DNA of 64,000 nucleotides from JBBRBB01 sp038206235 (GTDB taxonomy: Bacteria; Bacteroidota; Bacteroidia; Chitinophagales; Chitinophagaceae), in contig JBBRBB010000008.1 of the NCBI GenBank assembly GCA_038206235.1, positions 1-64,000 of the forward strand, given 5' to 3'. The translations under genes and the position numbers were made by a program. This document shows positions 36,036 through 44,144 of this stretch, one piece after another. Within the stretch, counting starts at the first letter, position 1; each line of letters starts with the position of its first letter. Under the pieces are notes generated by a model, which was not told the origin of the DNA, did no database searches, and saw nothing but the letters and a program-made list of their open reading frames with translations.

Positions 36036-36056
36036 ATTCATAATAATTTCAAACGT

Positions 36057-36064
36057 TATTTTTG
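36057..36064 (+). promoter_or_regulatory. -7 box (TATTTTTG) of tRNA-Ser
   Basis: Exact TAnnTTTG element ending four bases before the first base of the tRNA. Confidence 0.6.
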
Positions 36065-36068
36065 CAGC

Positions 36069-36152
36069 GGAGGGATGTCAGAGCGGTTTAATGAGGCGGT
36101 CTTGAAAACCGTTGACCCAAAAGGTCCGGGGGTTCGAATCCCTCTCCCTCCG
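36069..36152 (+). tRNA. tRNA-Ser (anticodon TGA)
   Basis: An 84-base type II tRNA. The acceptor stem GGAGGGA pairs with TCCCTCC. The anticodon loop CTTGAAA lies between GCGGT and ACCGT stems, there is a long variable arm (TTGACCCAAAAGGTCC), and the T loop is GTTCGAATC. The discriminator is G and CCA is not fully encoded (GCA follows). A hairpin terminator follows at once. Confidence 0.95.
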
Positions 36153-36153
36153 C

Positions 36154-36177
36154 AAGCCTTATTGGAAGGCTTTTTTT
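36154..36177 (+). terminator. Rho-independent terminator of tRNA-Ser
   Basis: AAGCCTT pairs with AAGGCTT around a 5-base loop and ends in a run of T, immediately after the tRNA. Confidence 0.8.
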
Positions 36178-36204
36178 ATTAAAAGAGGTAAAACAATTTA
36201 AAAA

Positions 36205-36519
36205 ATGGCTCCAGAAGCAACTATTAATAAAGTAAAAGATTTTATTACCCAAGTAAATACCTGTGGCATTATGCTGAAAAGAGCAGTTTTGTTTGGCAGT
36301 TATGCTGCAAACAAACAAAACCGATATAGTGATATGGATGTTGCATTAGTAGCTGATGAATTTACAGGCGTTCCGTCTGAAGATGTAAAATTGTTTTTAA
36401 AGGCATAGCGTAAACACTCTGCAGTGCAGCCTCAAACTTATAATACGCAAGATTTCTTTGCGGATAAAGATCCTTTTGTAGAAGAAATATTGAAAACCGG
36501 AATTGAGATTGAAGTATAA
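36205..36519 (+). pseudogene. Minimal nucleotidyltransferase (MNT-like) with in-frame TAG
   Basis: The frame encodes a nucleotidyltransferase fold: LFGSYAANKQNRYSDMDVAL gives the GSxAxG...SDxD metal-binding core. A TAG at 36406-36408 stops it after 67 residues. Reading resumes in the same frame (RKHSAVQPQTYNTQDFF) to a TAA at 36517, giving the family's usual length of about 104 aa; the stop replaces what is commonly a Tyr in homologues. Such MNT proteins are usually antitoxins or paired with HEPN proteins; no HEPN gene is seen next to it. Confidence 0.7.
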
Positions 36520-36557
36520 AATACATTTTTACTCCAATTATTTTTTCGTTTTAAACT

Positions 36558-36671
36558 TTACTCCACCAACACAAATGCCACCCAATAGTAAGGCGGATAT
36601 TTTTCTTTCATTTTTAATTGTGCTGAAGGTAAGGCATCTCTTGTTGATTGACCGCTTAGCCAATTACGATA
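36558..36671 (-). pseudogene. CHAT-domain protein, C-terminal remnant
   Basis: On the minus strand the frame RNWLSGQSTRDALPSAQLKM, then KEKYPPYYWVAFVLVE and a stop, closely matches the last 37 residues of the CHAT protein at 40389 (RNWLSGESARDALRSTQLKM). No upstream CHAT core is present. It is what is left of a second CHAT/TPR gene. Confidence 0.75.
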
Positions 36672-36691
36672 GCCAGTGCTTCTTCTATGGA

Positions 36692-36850
36692 TTATTTTAA
36701 TCTTTGGTCTGTGGTAGTATCATGGAGATAGATTAGTAAATACCACAGGCTATCGTGAAGTGAAGATGAGGCATTCAGATTTTGAGCATTTGCATTTATG
36801 CTTTGTGCACATATACAAACAAGCAGCAATAATATTTTTAGTTTGTTCAT
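36692..36850 (-). pseudogene. N-terminal remnant with signal peptide, probably of the same deleted CHAT/TPR gene
   Basis: From ATG at 36850 the frame encodes a clear signal peptide (MNKLKILLLLVCICAQS to NANAQ) and only about 25 further residues before a stop. The C-terminal CHAT fragment lies 20 bases downstream on the same strand. The simplest reading is one secreted TPR/CHAT gene that lost its whole middle by deletion. Confidence 0.5.
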
Positions 36851-37049
36851 CCTCACAGTATTTGAAATAAAAACTAATACTACAATTAATAAAATTCGCA
36901 ATTCAGAGGATAGCAATGTATTCACAGGTGTTATATGCGCTGACTGCTGGTGTGGTATATCAAAGGAAATGGGTTTTATAATTGTTGGCTGTTCGTGCTT
37001 TTTTGTTAAGCCAATGTTTTTTTCTTAGGAGATGAAAGTCTCGTCTTTC

Positions 37050-37181
37050 TTATTTTTTTTTGCCGGAATGTCTTGCTTTATATTGGCGAATAAATTCACT
37101 TATAGCTGCCCTTTCTTCATTTGTCAATGGTTCGCTTTTAATAATGAAGTCAACACCTTTTGGCTCTTTTATATGTCCCAT
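37050..37181 (-). CDS. 43-aa conserved-looking microprotein
   Basis: From ATG at 37181: MGHIKEPKGVDFIIKSEPLT, NEERAAISEFIRQYKARHSG, KKK and stop. It has a short beta-like start, a helix with acidic and basic faces and a basic tail. I recall very similar short proteins (IKEPKG.DF......LT..E...ISEFI) in Bacteroidota genomes, without known function. The rest of the gap 36926-37380 shows no other gene. Confidence 0.6.
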   Translation of the reverse strand: MGHIKEPKGVDFIIKSEPLTNEERAAISEFIRQYKARHSGKKK

Positions 37182-37380
37182 ATTTTTTAGATCATAAGTT
37201 TACAGTGGATGCTGTCACAGCAATAGCATGACCGCAACAATCTTTTGTAAATATATTTTTTTTGAAAGATGATATTGACTATCAGAAATAGCACTGCCAG
37301 CAAAAAGTATTGCTGCGAGTGGGGGTAGCATATTCTCCCACCTGCAGCAATACCTGAACGTATAGAACACCTACATTCTT

Positions 37381-39465
37381 CTATTCTTTCACCAGCTTCA
37401 GTATTTTACTATGCTCTTTATCTTTTACCATTACTATGTAAGTGCCTCGGGCTAAATTGGCAACAGGTATGTTGGTGTTTCTGTCATTTATTTTTTCACT
37501 GTGCCATAAAACTTTTCCGCTTAGGTCTGTTAATGCAATTCTCAATTCATCACTTATATTACTCACACTTACCGAAGCAATATTTGTTGCAGGATTAGGA
37601 AAAACTGTTGCATCAAAAGCATGTGCATTATGTTCATCCGCATTTAAAGTTTTTGCAGCACCCAAAACTGATAAGGTGAGAAACTCCGGCCCGTTAGCAT
37701 AATTACTGGTAATAGTATCGGGCGTTATTTTACATGCTGTAAGCATTCTCCACTGATAAATAGTAGCAGGTGAAAGGGAATATATAGTTCTGGATGCACT
37801 GCTTCCCCCGGTTACCGATACCGATGTCCATGCAGTAATTCCTTTTATACGGTATTGGTACTGGTATCCAATTGCACAGGTTACGGTGTCCCAGCTTAAT
37901 GTGGCTCGTGCTGATGTAATACCGCTTACCCGTAAGTTTGTGGGGGCATTACACTTTTGTATTGTAACCACTGTAGGGTCGCTTGTATTTGCGCAGCCAT
38001 TTGCATCAGTAATGGTAACGGTATAGCTGCCTGCTTTGTAAACCATAATACTTTTTGTAGTGCTGTCTCCCACATTCCATAAATAAGTAATCCCGGGTGA
38101 AGAGGTAAGCTTTACACCCTTACTGGGGCATACATTGATGGGTGAAATATTTGTTGTTATGATTGGTTTAGGCGGTAATGCGTTCAAATTCACTATCACA
38201 GCTGTAGTAGAATAAGCTTGGCAATTTCCCAGGTTTGATGTTACGGAATAATTGCCCTGAGCATTCACAGAAATAATTCGCGTAGTAGCTCCATTGCTCC
38301 ACAGATAATTACTGAAACCGGATGAAGCAGTAAGTGTAGCACTGCTGCCCTGGCAAATATCAAGAGGACCTACAGGCGTTATAATAATTGTTTGCCCGCA
38401 GGAAGGTCCATGAATATAATCCCGGAAGGCTACTCCGGTTGGAAGTAATACACCTGTTGCGGATGTAAGAGACTGTGCACCAAAACCACCAGAGCCATCA
38501 AAAAAGAGGCAATACTTAACATTGGCGCTATCCCACTGCTGTAGCAACATGGTTACAAAAGAAGGAGTAGTGTCTTTAACGCCCGTTTCATTTGTAATTA
38601 CTTGTTTACCCGTTTGCTGGGTTATGTAATTACAAAGAACCTGCAGCACACCTGTCATTCTATTCATACTTTTCAGCGGCTCATACCAATGAAGATTTAC
38701 ATAAGATAATTGTAATGTTTTATAAGCGTTTAATAAAGAATCTGTACGTAGCCATAGTGTTGAATCAGGAGAAACGCCGCCCATTTGCTGAGAAAGCCAC
38801 AATGAGCTATCTGGTTTGCCGTTTGTGTCGTAATAGTGTTTAAGGCTTGCAACAAGTGGAGTGGTTAATCCTCCGTTGGTAACAGGCACACCCTTTTTTT
38901 TGCATGAATCCACTGCAACGGTTAATTCATTAATATAATCCTGCATACTGCCAAAATGATAAAGCTTAGTTTGAGAATCTGCAGTGTCATATCTATCCAA
39001 TTCTTCATTTTCTATAACAACAAGCTCCACGCTGCTGCCATAAACATTAAGCACAGAGCCTAAATTATTTTCGAAGGTAACAAGCCTTGCTCCTTTAGGA
39101 AATGCGGACGGAGTAGTATCATTGTTTATATTCAGCACAATTTTTTTTAAGTGTGTTTTCCAAAAATCAATATAGGTGTTTTGGGTGCCATTCCACCTGG
39201 CTAAAATTTGCGTTTCCCGAACATAATCAACCAACAGGTTATTTGCTGCGGTGTGCCTGTTATTGATATCTGGTCTCACAGATAACACGCCGAAATAGGT
39301 GGTGTCCGGCGCTGCTGCCGATACAGCGGATTTGTTAGAAACCGCAATGCTAAAAGGCAGACTGCCATTTCCTTTCTTGGAGTTTTGCGCATTGGACACA
39401 TTTACAATAAGGCTCAACAGCATTGTTGCAGTGAGCACACCGGTTAAGTACAAGGTTCTTTTCAT
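37381..39465 (-). CDS. Secreted TIM-barrel glycosidase-like protein with Ig/PKD, Fn3 and T9SS domains
   Basis: The protein (694 aa from the ATG at 39465) begins with a signal peptide (ending NVSNAQ); an upstream in-frame start gives a non-signal extension. The first ~320 residues form a barrel-like domain with VLNINND, VVIENEEL, VPVTNGGL, YVNLHWYEP and VITNETGV. Positions of ENEE and TNETG suit the acid/base and nucleophile of clan GH-A enzymes (inference). Two Ig/PKD-like units (GPLDICQGSSATL), an Fn3 domain (APTNLRVSGITSARATLSWD) and a T9SS sorting domain (VFPNPATNIASV) follow. It has close paralogs at 47169, 49539 and 63496. Confidence 0.82.
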   Translation of the reverse strand: MKRTLYLTGVLTATMLLSLIVNVSNAQNSKKGNGSLPFSIAVSNKSAVSAAAPDTTYFGVLSVRPDINNRHTAANNLLVDYVRETQILARWNGTQNTYIDFWKTHLKKIVLNINNDTTPSAFPKGARLVTFENNLGSVLNVYGSSVELVVIENEELDRYDTADSQTKLYHFGSMQDYINELTVAVDSCKKKGVPVTNGGLTTPLVASLKHYYDTNGKPDSSLWLSQQMGGVSPDSTLWLRTDSLLNAYKTLQLSYVNLHWYEPLKSMNRMTGVLQVLCNYITQQTGKQVITNETGVKDTTPSFVTMLLQQWDSANVKYCLFFDGSGGFGAQSLTSATGVLLPTGVAFRDYIHGPSCGQTIIITPVGPLDICQGSSATLTASSGFSNYLWSNGATTRIISVNAQGNYSVTSNLGNCQAYSTTAVIVNLNALPPKPIITTNISPINVCPSKGVKLTSSPGITYLWNVGDSTTKSIMVYKAGSYTVTITDANGCANTSDPTVVTIQKCNAPTNLRVSGITSARATLSWDTVTCAIGYQYQYRIKGITAWTSVSVTGGSSASRTIYSLSPATIYQWRMLTACKITPDTITSNYANGPEFLTLSVLGAAKTLNADEHNAHAFDATVFPNPATNIASVSVSNISDELRIALTDLSGKVLWHSEKINDRNTNIPVANLARGTYIVMVKDKEHSKILKLVKE

Positions 39466-39593
39466 GATTGAAATTTTTTTGGTTAAGAAATAAATTGAAG
39501 AGCAATTAATTTTGATAATACATTCCCTCGCCATGATAATTGTTACATAGATTTTTTAATTTTTTTTTGAACTTTTTATTTTGTTATGAAAAC

Positions 39594-39629
39594 AAAAAAA
39601 GCACACTCATTTTTTATGATGAGTGTGCT
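39594..39629 (-). terminator. Terminator for minus-strand transcript
   Basis: GCACACTCAT pairs with ATGAGTGTGC; on the minus strand the stem is followed by a run of seven T. It lies just after the small ORF at 39635-39940 and supports transcription there. Confidence 0.6.
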
Positions 39630-39634
39630 TGCAG

Positions 39635-39940
39635 TTAATGCATGGCAGATGAAGCATTACCAATGCAACTCATTTTTGATGTGCCTGATTTAATAATGGC
39701 AGAAAGGCAATAAAGCAAACGGAGAAACTTCAGGTGAAGTATTACGGACTTCTGTGTGTAATTGTAATTTTCATCTGCAGACAATATGTTATCAAGCAGC
39801 TTTTTAAATTGTTTGTTTTGCTGTACTTGTGTTGTGCTTGCAGAAAGAAAATTCAGAAGGGTGACTTCATTAGTGTGCGGAGAGATTTCATTAGTGTCAA
39901 TGTGGCTAATAGCGTAGCCTGCGTTATTGGTTTTGTTCAT
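39635..39940 (-). CDS. Hypothetical small protein
   Basis: The 101-aa frame (MNKTNNAGYAISHIDTNEIS start) has no recognised domain or signal peptide; its middle is helical (KQFKKLLDNILSADENYN). It ends five bases before a well-formed terminator on the same strand, which is the main support. The gap 39941-40388 upstream shows nothing recognisable. Confidence 0.4.
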   Translation of the reverse strand: MNKTNNAGYAISHIDTNEISPHTNEVTLLNFLSASTTQVQQNKQFKKLLDNILSADENYNYTQKSVILHLKFLRLLYCLSAIIKSGTSKMSCIGNASSAMH

Positions 39941-40388
39941 AACATATTGGATTTGGATATTAAGAAAATAAATTCTGCCCGAATGTAAATCCTTTTTGAA
40001 AAAAACGAACAGGCTTTCTTATTTTTCTGATTTTGCACTGCACATCTCCGGGAATGGAAACAACAACAAGAGTGCAGACGACGGCTATTTGGTGCAGATT
40101 TTCAGGTAGTTAGCTTTTATTTTCGGCACCACTTTAACTTGTATTTCTCCTCTAAAAAATTCAGTTTTTTTATGAACCCATTTGGGCAACAAGACGAAAT
40201 GCTTTAAAATTTTTGCAGACGACTTCGATAAATAAATGATTTGATATTTACTGCCAGCTCTATTAAAAACAAAATAAGCGTTTTTAAAAGTAATACCAAT
40301 ACTTAATAAATTTAGTCCAAATTAAAATTGTATTAAAGAACTGAGAGCATCGTTATTATTTCAGCGGAACTTTTCATTTGCAAACTTT

Positions 40389-41324
40389 CTATTCTACCAA
40401 CACGAATGCCGCCCAATCGTAAGGAGGATATTTTTCTTTCATCTTTAATTGTGTTGAGCGTAATGCATCTCTTGCTGACTCTCCGCTTAACCAATTACGA
40501 TAAAACAAAGTCATCAATTCTACCGTTTGCTTATCAGGCACACGCCATAAGCTGATTATCATTTGTTTTACGCCGGCCATTTTAAATGCACGCTGCAAAC
40601 CAATTACTCCTTCATTGCCCTGCAAATCTCCAAGTGCAGTTTCGCAGGCACTAAGCACTGCAAGATTTGTATTGCTTAAATCCATTTGCGCTATTTCATA
40701 AGCGGTGAGAATTCCATCTTCATGGTTTCCGGGAATATGTTCTTTATCAGCCTCTGTATTATTGCAACCTGCTAAAACCAAACCACTGCGAAACATTGGG
40801 TCTTGCTGCAGGGTGAAATTATTATTGAATGATTTTTCTTTTGTCGACCAGAAAAATCCATGCGTTGCAATATGAAACACCTCTGGGCTTCTTCCATCCA
40901 GCGCTTTAAATGTTTCTTCTGTAGCAACCGTATCGCTCACAGTAGTAACGCTTATTCCTGCTCTTGTAAATATTTTTTTGATGCTATCCATTTCCAATTT
41001 TGTTCCGGGCAATGGCGGCCATACAATGGATTGCGATAGTGTTGTATCAGACCTGTAAACATTAAAAGAAGATGCAGAGATATTCATATACATATCTGCA
41101 TCCATCCCTCTCGGTGCAAGTGCATGAGTCTTTGCGTTCGCATTATTTGTTTTAAAATCATATTGAATATTGCCCCAAATATTTATGGCAGAAGGTTTTT
41201 GCATTATCGCTGAAGGCAATACAACAGAGCGTGTGCTGAGCATTTGATTCAAATGATATTTATTTATTAATGTATGATTTGAAGCATCATAAGGCAATGC
41301 TTCAAAAGCGATGCGATGAAGCAA
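40389..41324 (-). CDS. CHAT-domain (caspase-like) portion of a disrupted TPR-CHAT protein
   Basis: The 311-aa frame holds a near-complete CHAT peptidase domain: the His of VFHIATHGFFW and the Cys of LAVLSACETALGDLQGNEG form the dyad, then GLQRAFKMAGVKQMIISLWRVPD and the C-terminal RNWLSGESARDAL. The preceding CHAT residues (YLTGVNTIYYAPAGLLHRIAFEAL) begin in this frame upstream of the apparent start, up to a frameshift near 41430-41480. CHAT proteases act in TPR-linked signalling and phage-defence-like systems. The dyad is intact, but the gene to which it belongs is broken in several places. Confidence 0.75.
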   Translation of the reverse strand: MLHRIAFEALPYDASNHTLINKYHLNQMLSTRSVVLPSAIMQKPSAINIWGNIQYDFKTNNANAKTHALAPRGMDADMYMNISASSFNVYRSDTTLSQSIVWPPLPGTKLEMDSIKKIFTRAGISVTTVSDTVATEETFKALDGRSPEVFHIATHGFFWSTKEKSFNNNFTLQQDPMFRSGLVLAGCNNTEADKEHIPGNHEDGILTAYEIAQMDLSNTNLAVLSACETALGDLQGNEGVIGLQRAFKMAGVKQMIISLWRVPDKQTVELMTLFYRNWLSGESARDALRSTQLKMKEKYPPYDWAAFVLVE

Positions 41325-41371
41325 ACCTGCAGGTGCATAATAAATTGTATTAACACCTGTAAGATATTTTT

Positions 41372-41638
41372 CTAATGGTTTCCATAATAATTGGTATAAA
41401 GAATCGCCTCTTTTGGGTAATTGTTTTTTATTGTTAGCGGCCCCTGAATAAAATCTATTAATGGCGCTTTTATTTTTTCCCTTAATAAGCCTGCCAATTG
41501 CTTTTCTTCAAACAGGGGAATAAATTTTGGGATGCTATCGCCGGGTAATAATATCAGCGCTGCGTACATTATGCTGTCAGTAAATTTTTTATTGTAGAGA
41601 TTGAATTTGATAAATTCTATGGCAGCCTCGCCTTGCAT
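41372..41638 (-). pseudogene. Inter-domain segment of disrupted TPR-CHAT gene
   Basis: The frame carries the linker typical of these proteins between TPRs and CHAT (MQGEAAIEFIKFNLYNKKFT, IMYAALILLPGDSIPKFIPL). It is continuous upstream with NQRLQNFDSLQEATNQLEQN and downstream, in another frame, with KKQLPKRGDSLYQLLWKPLE. Frame changes lie near 41765 and 41430-41480. Confidence 0.65.
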
Positions 41639-41724
41639 TAACTTCTCTGCTATATTTTTTGATGCAAGCGTTTGTTGTTGTTGCTGCTGGCGGAAAGCGA
41701 AAGAAATGCGGGATAGGTTTTGTT

Positions 41725-42135
41725 CTAATTGATTGGTTGCTTCCTGGAGGCTGTCGAAGTTTTGTAAACGCTGATTAAAATTGATTCATCAAATAAAATT
41801 TTTGCTGAATCAAGTTCACCCGTTTGTTTATAAATATTTCCAAGTAAACTCAGAGAGGCGGCATACTGCGGATGCATTTCTCCGAAAATATTTTTTCTTG
41901 TGGCCAATGCCTGATTACATAAGGTTAATGCTGAATCATGTTTTCCCATTTTCTCATACAAGGATGCAAGATTATACAATCCATTTGCATAGTCCGGGGA
42001 CTGTTCTCCTGATATTTTTTTTGTTGCCGCTATCGCTTGTTGCAGACAGGAAAGCGCATTTTCATTTTCGCCCATGCTTTCATATAAAGTGGACATATTG
42101 TTTAAGAGTGTTCCATAACGAGGACCCTCAGTCAA
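41725..42135 (-). pseudogene. TPR segment of disrupted TPR-CHAT gene
   Basis: The 136-aa frame has three kinesin-light-chain-type TPRs (PDYANGLYNLASLYEKMGKH, PQYAASLSLLGNIYKQTGEL). Upstream it is open further (ELNWEALLYQTLGEYNKASS) to a frame change near 42220. Between 42220 and 42345 another frame holds LHQLATTYIRLGKYDQAIPY. So at least two indels lie between this segment and the sigma/TPR frame at 42295. Confidence 0.65.
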
Positions 42136-42294
42136 TATTTTTAATGCATCCTGATAAAGGGATGAGGCCTTATTATACTCACCCAGGGTTTGATATAATA
42201 GCGCCTCCCAATTTAATTCTTACGCATAATTTGCGGTATTTCAGATGTTTTTTGTTGAATGTCTAAATCTTTTTGAAGATAAGGTATCGCCTGG

Positions 42295-43212
42295 TCATAC
42301 TTGCCCAGGCGTATATAGGTGGTAGCAAGTTGATGTAAGGTTAAAGCAATTATCAGAATAGTCTTTCCCGTACAAATTTTCCTTTATTGTCAATGACTGT
42401 TTGTAATAAGGCAATGCCTTTTCATACTCGCCAATATTATAATAATAACTGCCCACCCCCTCTAAACAATATGCGTATTGAAGATTCTGTTCGCCCAATG
42501 TCTGTTTTGTAAGAGCTAATGCTGGTGTGCACCAGGTGAATGCTTTTTTATACTGCCACAGATAAATAATCATGTCTGAGATGAAATATAAATGCAGTGC
42601 ATAACGCGAATTTTGCTCGCCCAATATTTTTTTCCATATCTTAATTTCTTTTTCAAATATCTGCATTGAACTGTCATAGTCATGATTCTGTAGATATAAT
42701 ATAGCTAAGTCAAATAAACTATTGGCATACTCAGTATTTTCTTCTCCATAATATTTTTTTTGGATTGCTAATGCCTGCTTAATCATCTGTAATGCTTTTT
42801 TATATTCACCTTTCGTCCCACATATTCCACTCATATAATGCAAACTTTCTGCATACTCTGGATGTTCTTCTCCGAATATTTTTTTTCTGATTTCGCTCAC
42901 GCTATTATATTCCATTGTGTCTGTAATTGTTACCCATGTTTTTCTTTTTCTTAGCTCCTTCAGCCATTTGTTCCTGCAAACCACATATAGAAATGCATCG
43001 AAGGGGCAGGTAAGCGTAAAATTTTTTATTTTTGCTCTGTGATAAATTGACAACAGCACTTCCTGAAAAATATCTGCCGCAACTGTTTCAGTACCTTTGT
43101 TTTTCAATACCATCCATTTTATTTTGCCTGAAAATTTTTTGTATAGCTCTTCCTGAACTGTAAGGTCATTATTCAATAAGCCGTTAAAATATTTTTGGTC
43201 AGGGTGCTGCAT
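42295..43212 (-). CDS. Sigma-70 region 2 fused to TPRs, 5' part of a disrupted sigma/TPR-CHAT locus
   Basis: Residues 1-105 are an ECF-type sigma region 2 (VAADIFQEVLLSIYHRAKI, PFDAFLYVVCRNKWLKELRKRK). Sigma region 4 (the -35-binding helix-turn-helix) is absent. At about residue 106 the frame runs directly into kinesin-light-chain-type TPRs (RKKIFGEEHPEYAESLHYMS, NTEYANSLFDLAILYLQ). In many Bacteroidota a sigma factor gene precedes a TPR-CHAT gene; here an in-frame deletion seems to have joined them. The frame then breaks near 42345. A fused sigma-TPR protein could still be made but is unlikely to act as a normal sigma factor. Confidence 0.7.
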   Translation of the reverse strand: MQHPDQKYFNGLLNNDLTVQEELYKKFSGKIKWMVLKNKGTETVAADIFQEVLLSIYHRAKIKNFTLTCPFDAFLYVVCRNKWLKELRKRKTWVTITDTMEYNSVSEIRKKIFGEEHPEYAESLHYMSGICGTKGEYKKALQMIKQALAIQKKYYGEENTEYANSLFDLAILYLQNHDYDSSMQIFEKEIKIWKKILGEQNSRYALHLYFISDMIIYLWQYKKAFTWCTPALALTKQTLGEQNLQYAYCLEGVGSYYYNIGEYEKALPYYKQSLTIKENLYGKDYSDNCFNLTSTCYHLYTPGQV

Positions 43213-43314
43213 TGATGGGGATAATTAATGAGGTAAATTTAATAAAAATGCTGTAACAAATAATAAAAAAACCGGACACATATTGTATCCGGCTAAGAAA
43301 CATTTTTCATTTCT

Positions 43315-43378
43315 GAACTGTTACGGCTGACTGCTAACTGTTTACTGCTGACTGTTTACTGCCAACCGCTGACTGCTA
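43315..43378 (+). repeat. Heptameric repeat array abutting rplT (H5)
   Basis: Nine 7-bp units (GACTGCT, AACTGTT, TACTGCT, GACTGTT, TACTGCC, AACCGCT, GACTGCT) end exactly on the stop codon of rplT (complement of TAG at 43376-43378). The gap 43213-43375 holds nothing else recognisable. Confidence 0.75.
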
Positions 43379-43720
43379 TTTCACCGCATCTATCAAAGCC
43401 TTAAAGCTCGCAGGTTCATTCATGGCCATGTCTGCAAGAATCTTTCTGTTTAATTCAATTCCCTTTGTATTCAATGCATGAATAAATTCGCTGTATGTTA
43501 AACCTTCTGCTCTTACAGCAGCATTAATACGGGCAATCCATAACCGGCGATATTCACGCTTTTTATTTTTGCGGCCTACATAACTATAGGTCATTCCCTT
43601 TTCTACAATATTTTTGGCAACGGTATAAACGTTTTTACGCTTGCCGTAAAAGCCTTTGGCCTGCTTTAGAATTCTTTTTCTTCTTGCCCTTGATGCAACT
43701 GTATTTACTGAACGTGGCAT
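43376..43720 (-). CDS. rplT: 50S ribosomal protein L20
   Basis: The 114-aa protein is a full-length L20 (MPRSVNTVASRARRKRILKQ, then KGFYGKRKNVYTVAKN, RRLWIARINAAVRAEGLTYS, GIELNRKILADMA). L20 binds 23S rRNA early in 50S assembly. It follows rpmI by 99 bases on the same strand, the usual pair. The infC gene, normally upstream, is not adjacent; a GSCFA gene is. Confidence 0.98.
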   Translation of the reverse strand: MPRSVNTVASRARRKRILKQAKGFYGKRKNVYTVAKNIVEKGMTYSYVGRKNKKREYRRLWIARINAAVRAEGLTYSEFIHALNTKGIELNRKILADMAMNEPASFKALIDAVK

Positions 43721-43819
43721 GGTTAATTATTTTAGATTGAAGATTGCAGATTTAAGATTTTTGTTTTCCAATGCAAATGGTGATTAGAATTTTTATTATC
43801 CCTTTAGCAGCAGGGATTT

Positions 43820-44017
43820 TTATTTTAAACGCAGCAAGCGCATTACAAAATCTTTGTTAGGCGCAGCAACAAGACCTTTATGGCGAAGATTTCTTTTGCG
43901 TTTTTTTGATTTCTTTGTGAGGATGTGCCGCTTATATGCTTTCTGATGGGTGATCTTTCCTGAAGCCGTTACCCTAAAGCGCTTCTTGGCGCTGGAGTTT
44001 GTTTTTACCTTTGGCAT
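43820..44017 (-). CDS. rpmI: 50S ribosomal protein L35
   Basis: From the ATG at 44017 the 65-aa product is MPKVKTNSSAKKRFRVTASG with KITHQKAYKRHILTKKSKKR and a C-terminal NKDFVMRLL, a normal L35. An upstream in-frame start (44062) would add 15 non-conserved residues, so the inner ATG is chosen. Expressed with rplT. Confidence 0.96.
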   Translation of the reverse strand: MPKVKTNSSAKKRFRVTASGKITHQKAYKRHILTKKSKKRKRNLRHKGLVAAPNKDFVMRLLRLK

Positions 44018-44144
44018 TCTAATAATCTTTTTTAAGATTACTCCCTGCTGGCGTTTCCGCAATGGTGCAGAACACTTGTTAGAGCCTTGTGGGAAATGGG
44101 CGGCAAAAGTAAGGAGAAGAACTTAAAAAATCTAACACTTATTA

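Noticed and set aside
36088..36318. Minus-strand ORF over tRNA-Ser
   Set aside because: It is antisense to the tRNA and terminator; the EGEGFEPPDLLGQ-type peptide is a known artefact of tRNA-Ser.
43376..44017. Missing infC beside L35-L20 as a sign of rearrangement
   Set aside because: The neighbours show nothing unusual and infC is separated from rpmI in some genomes; the window alone cannot decide.
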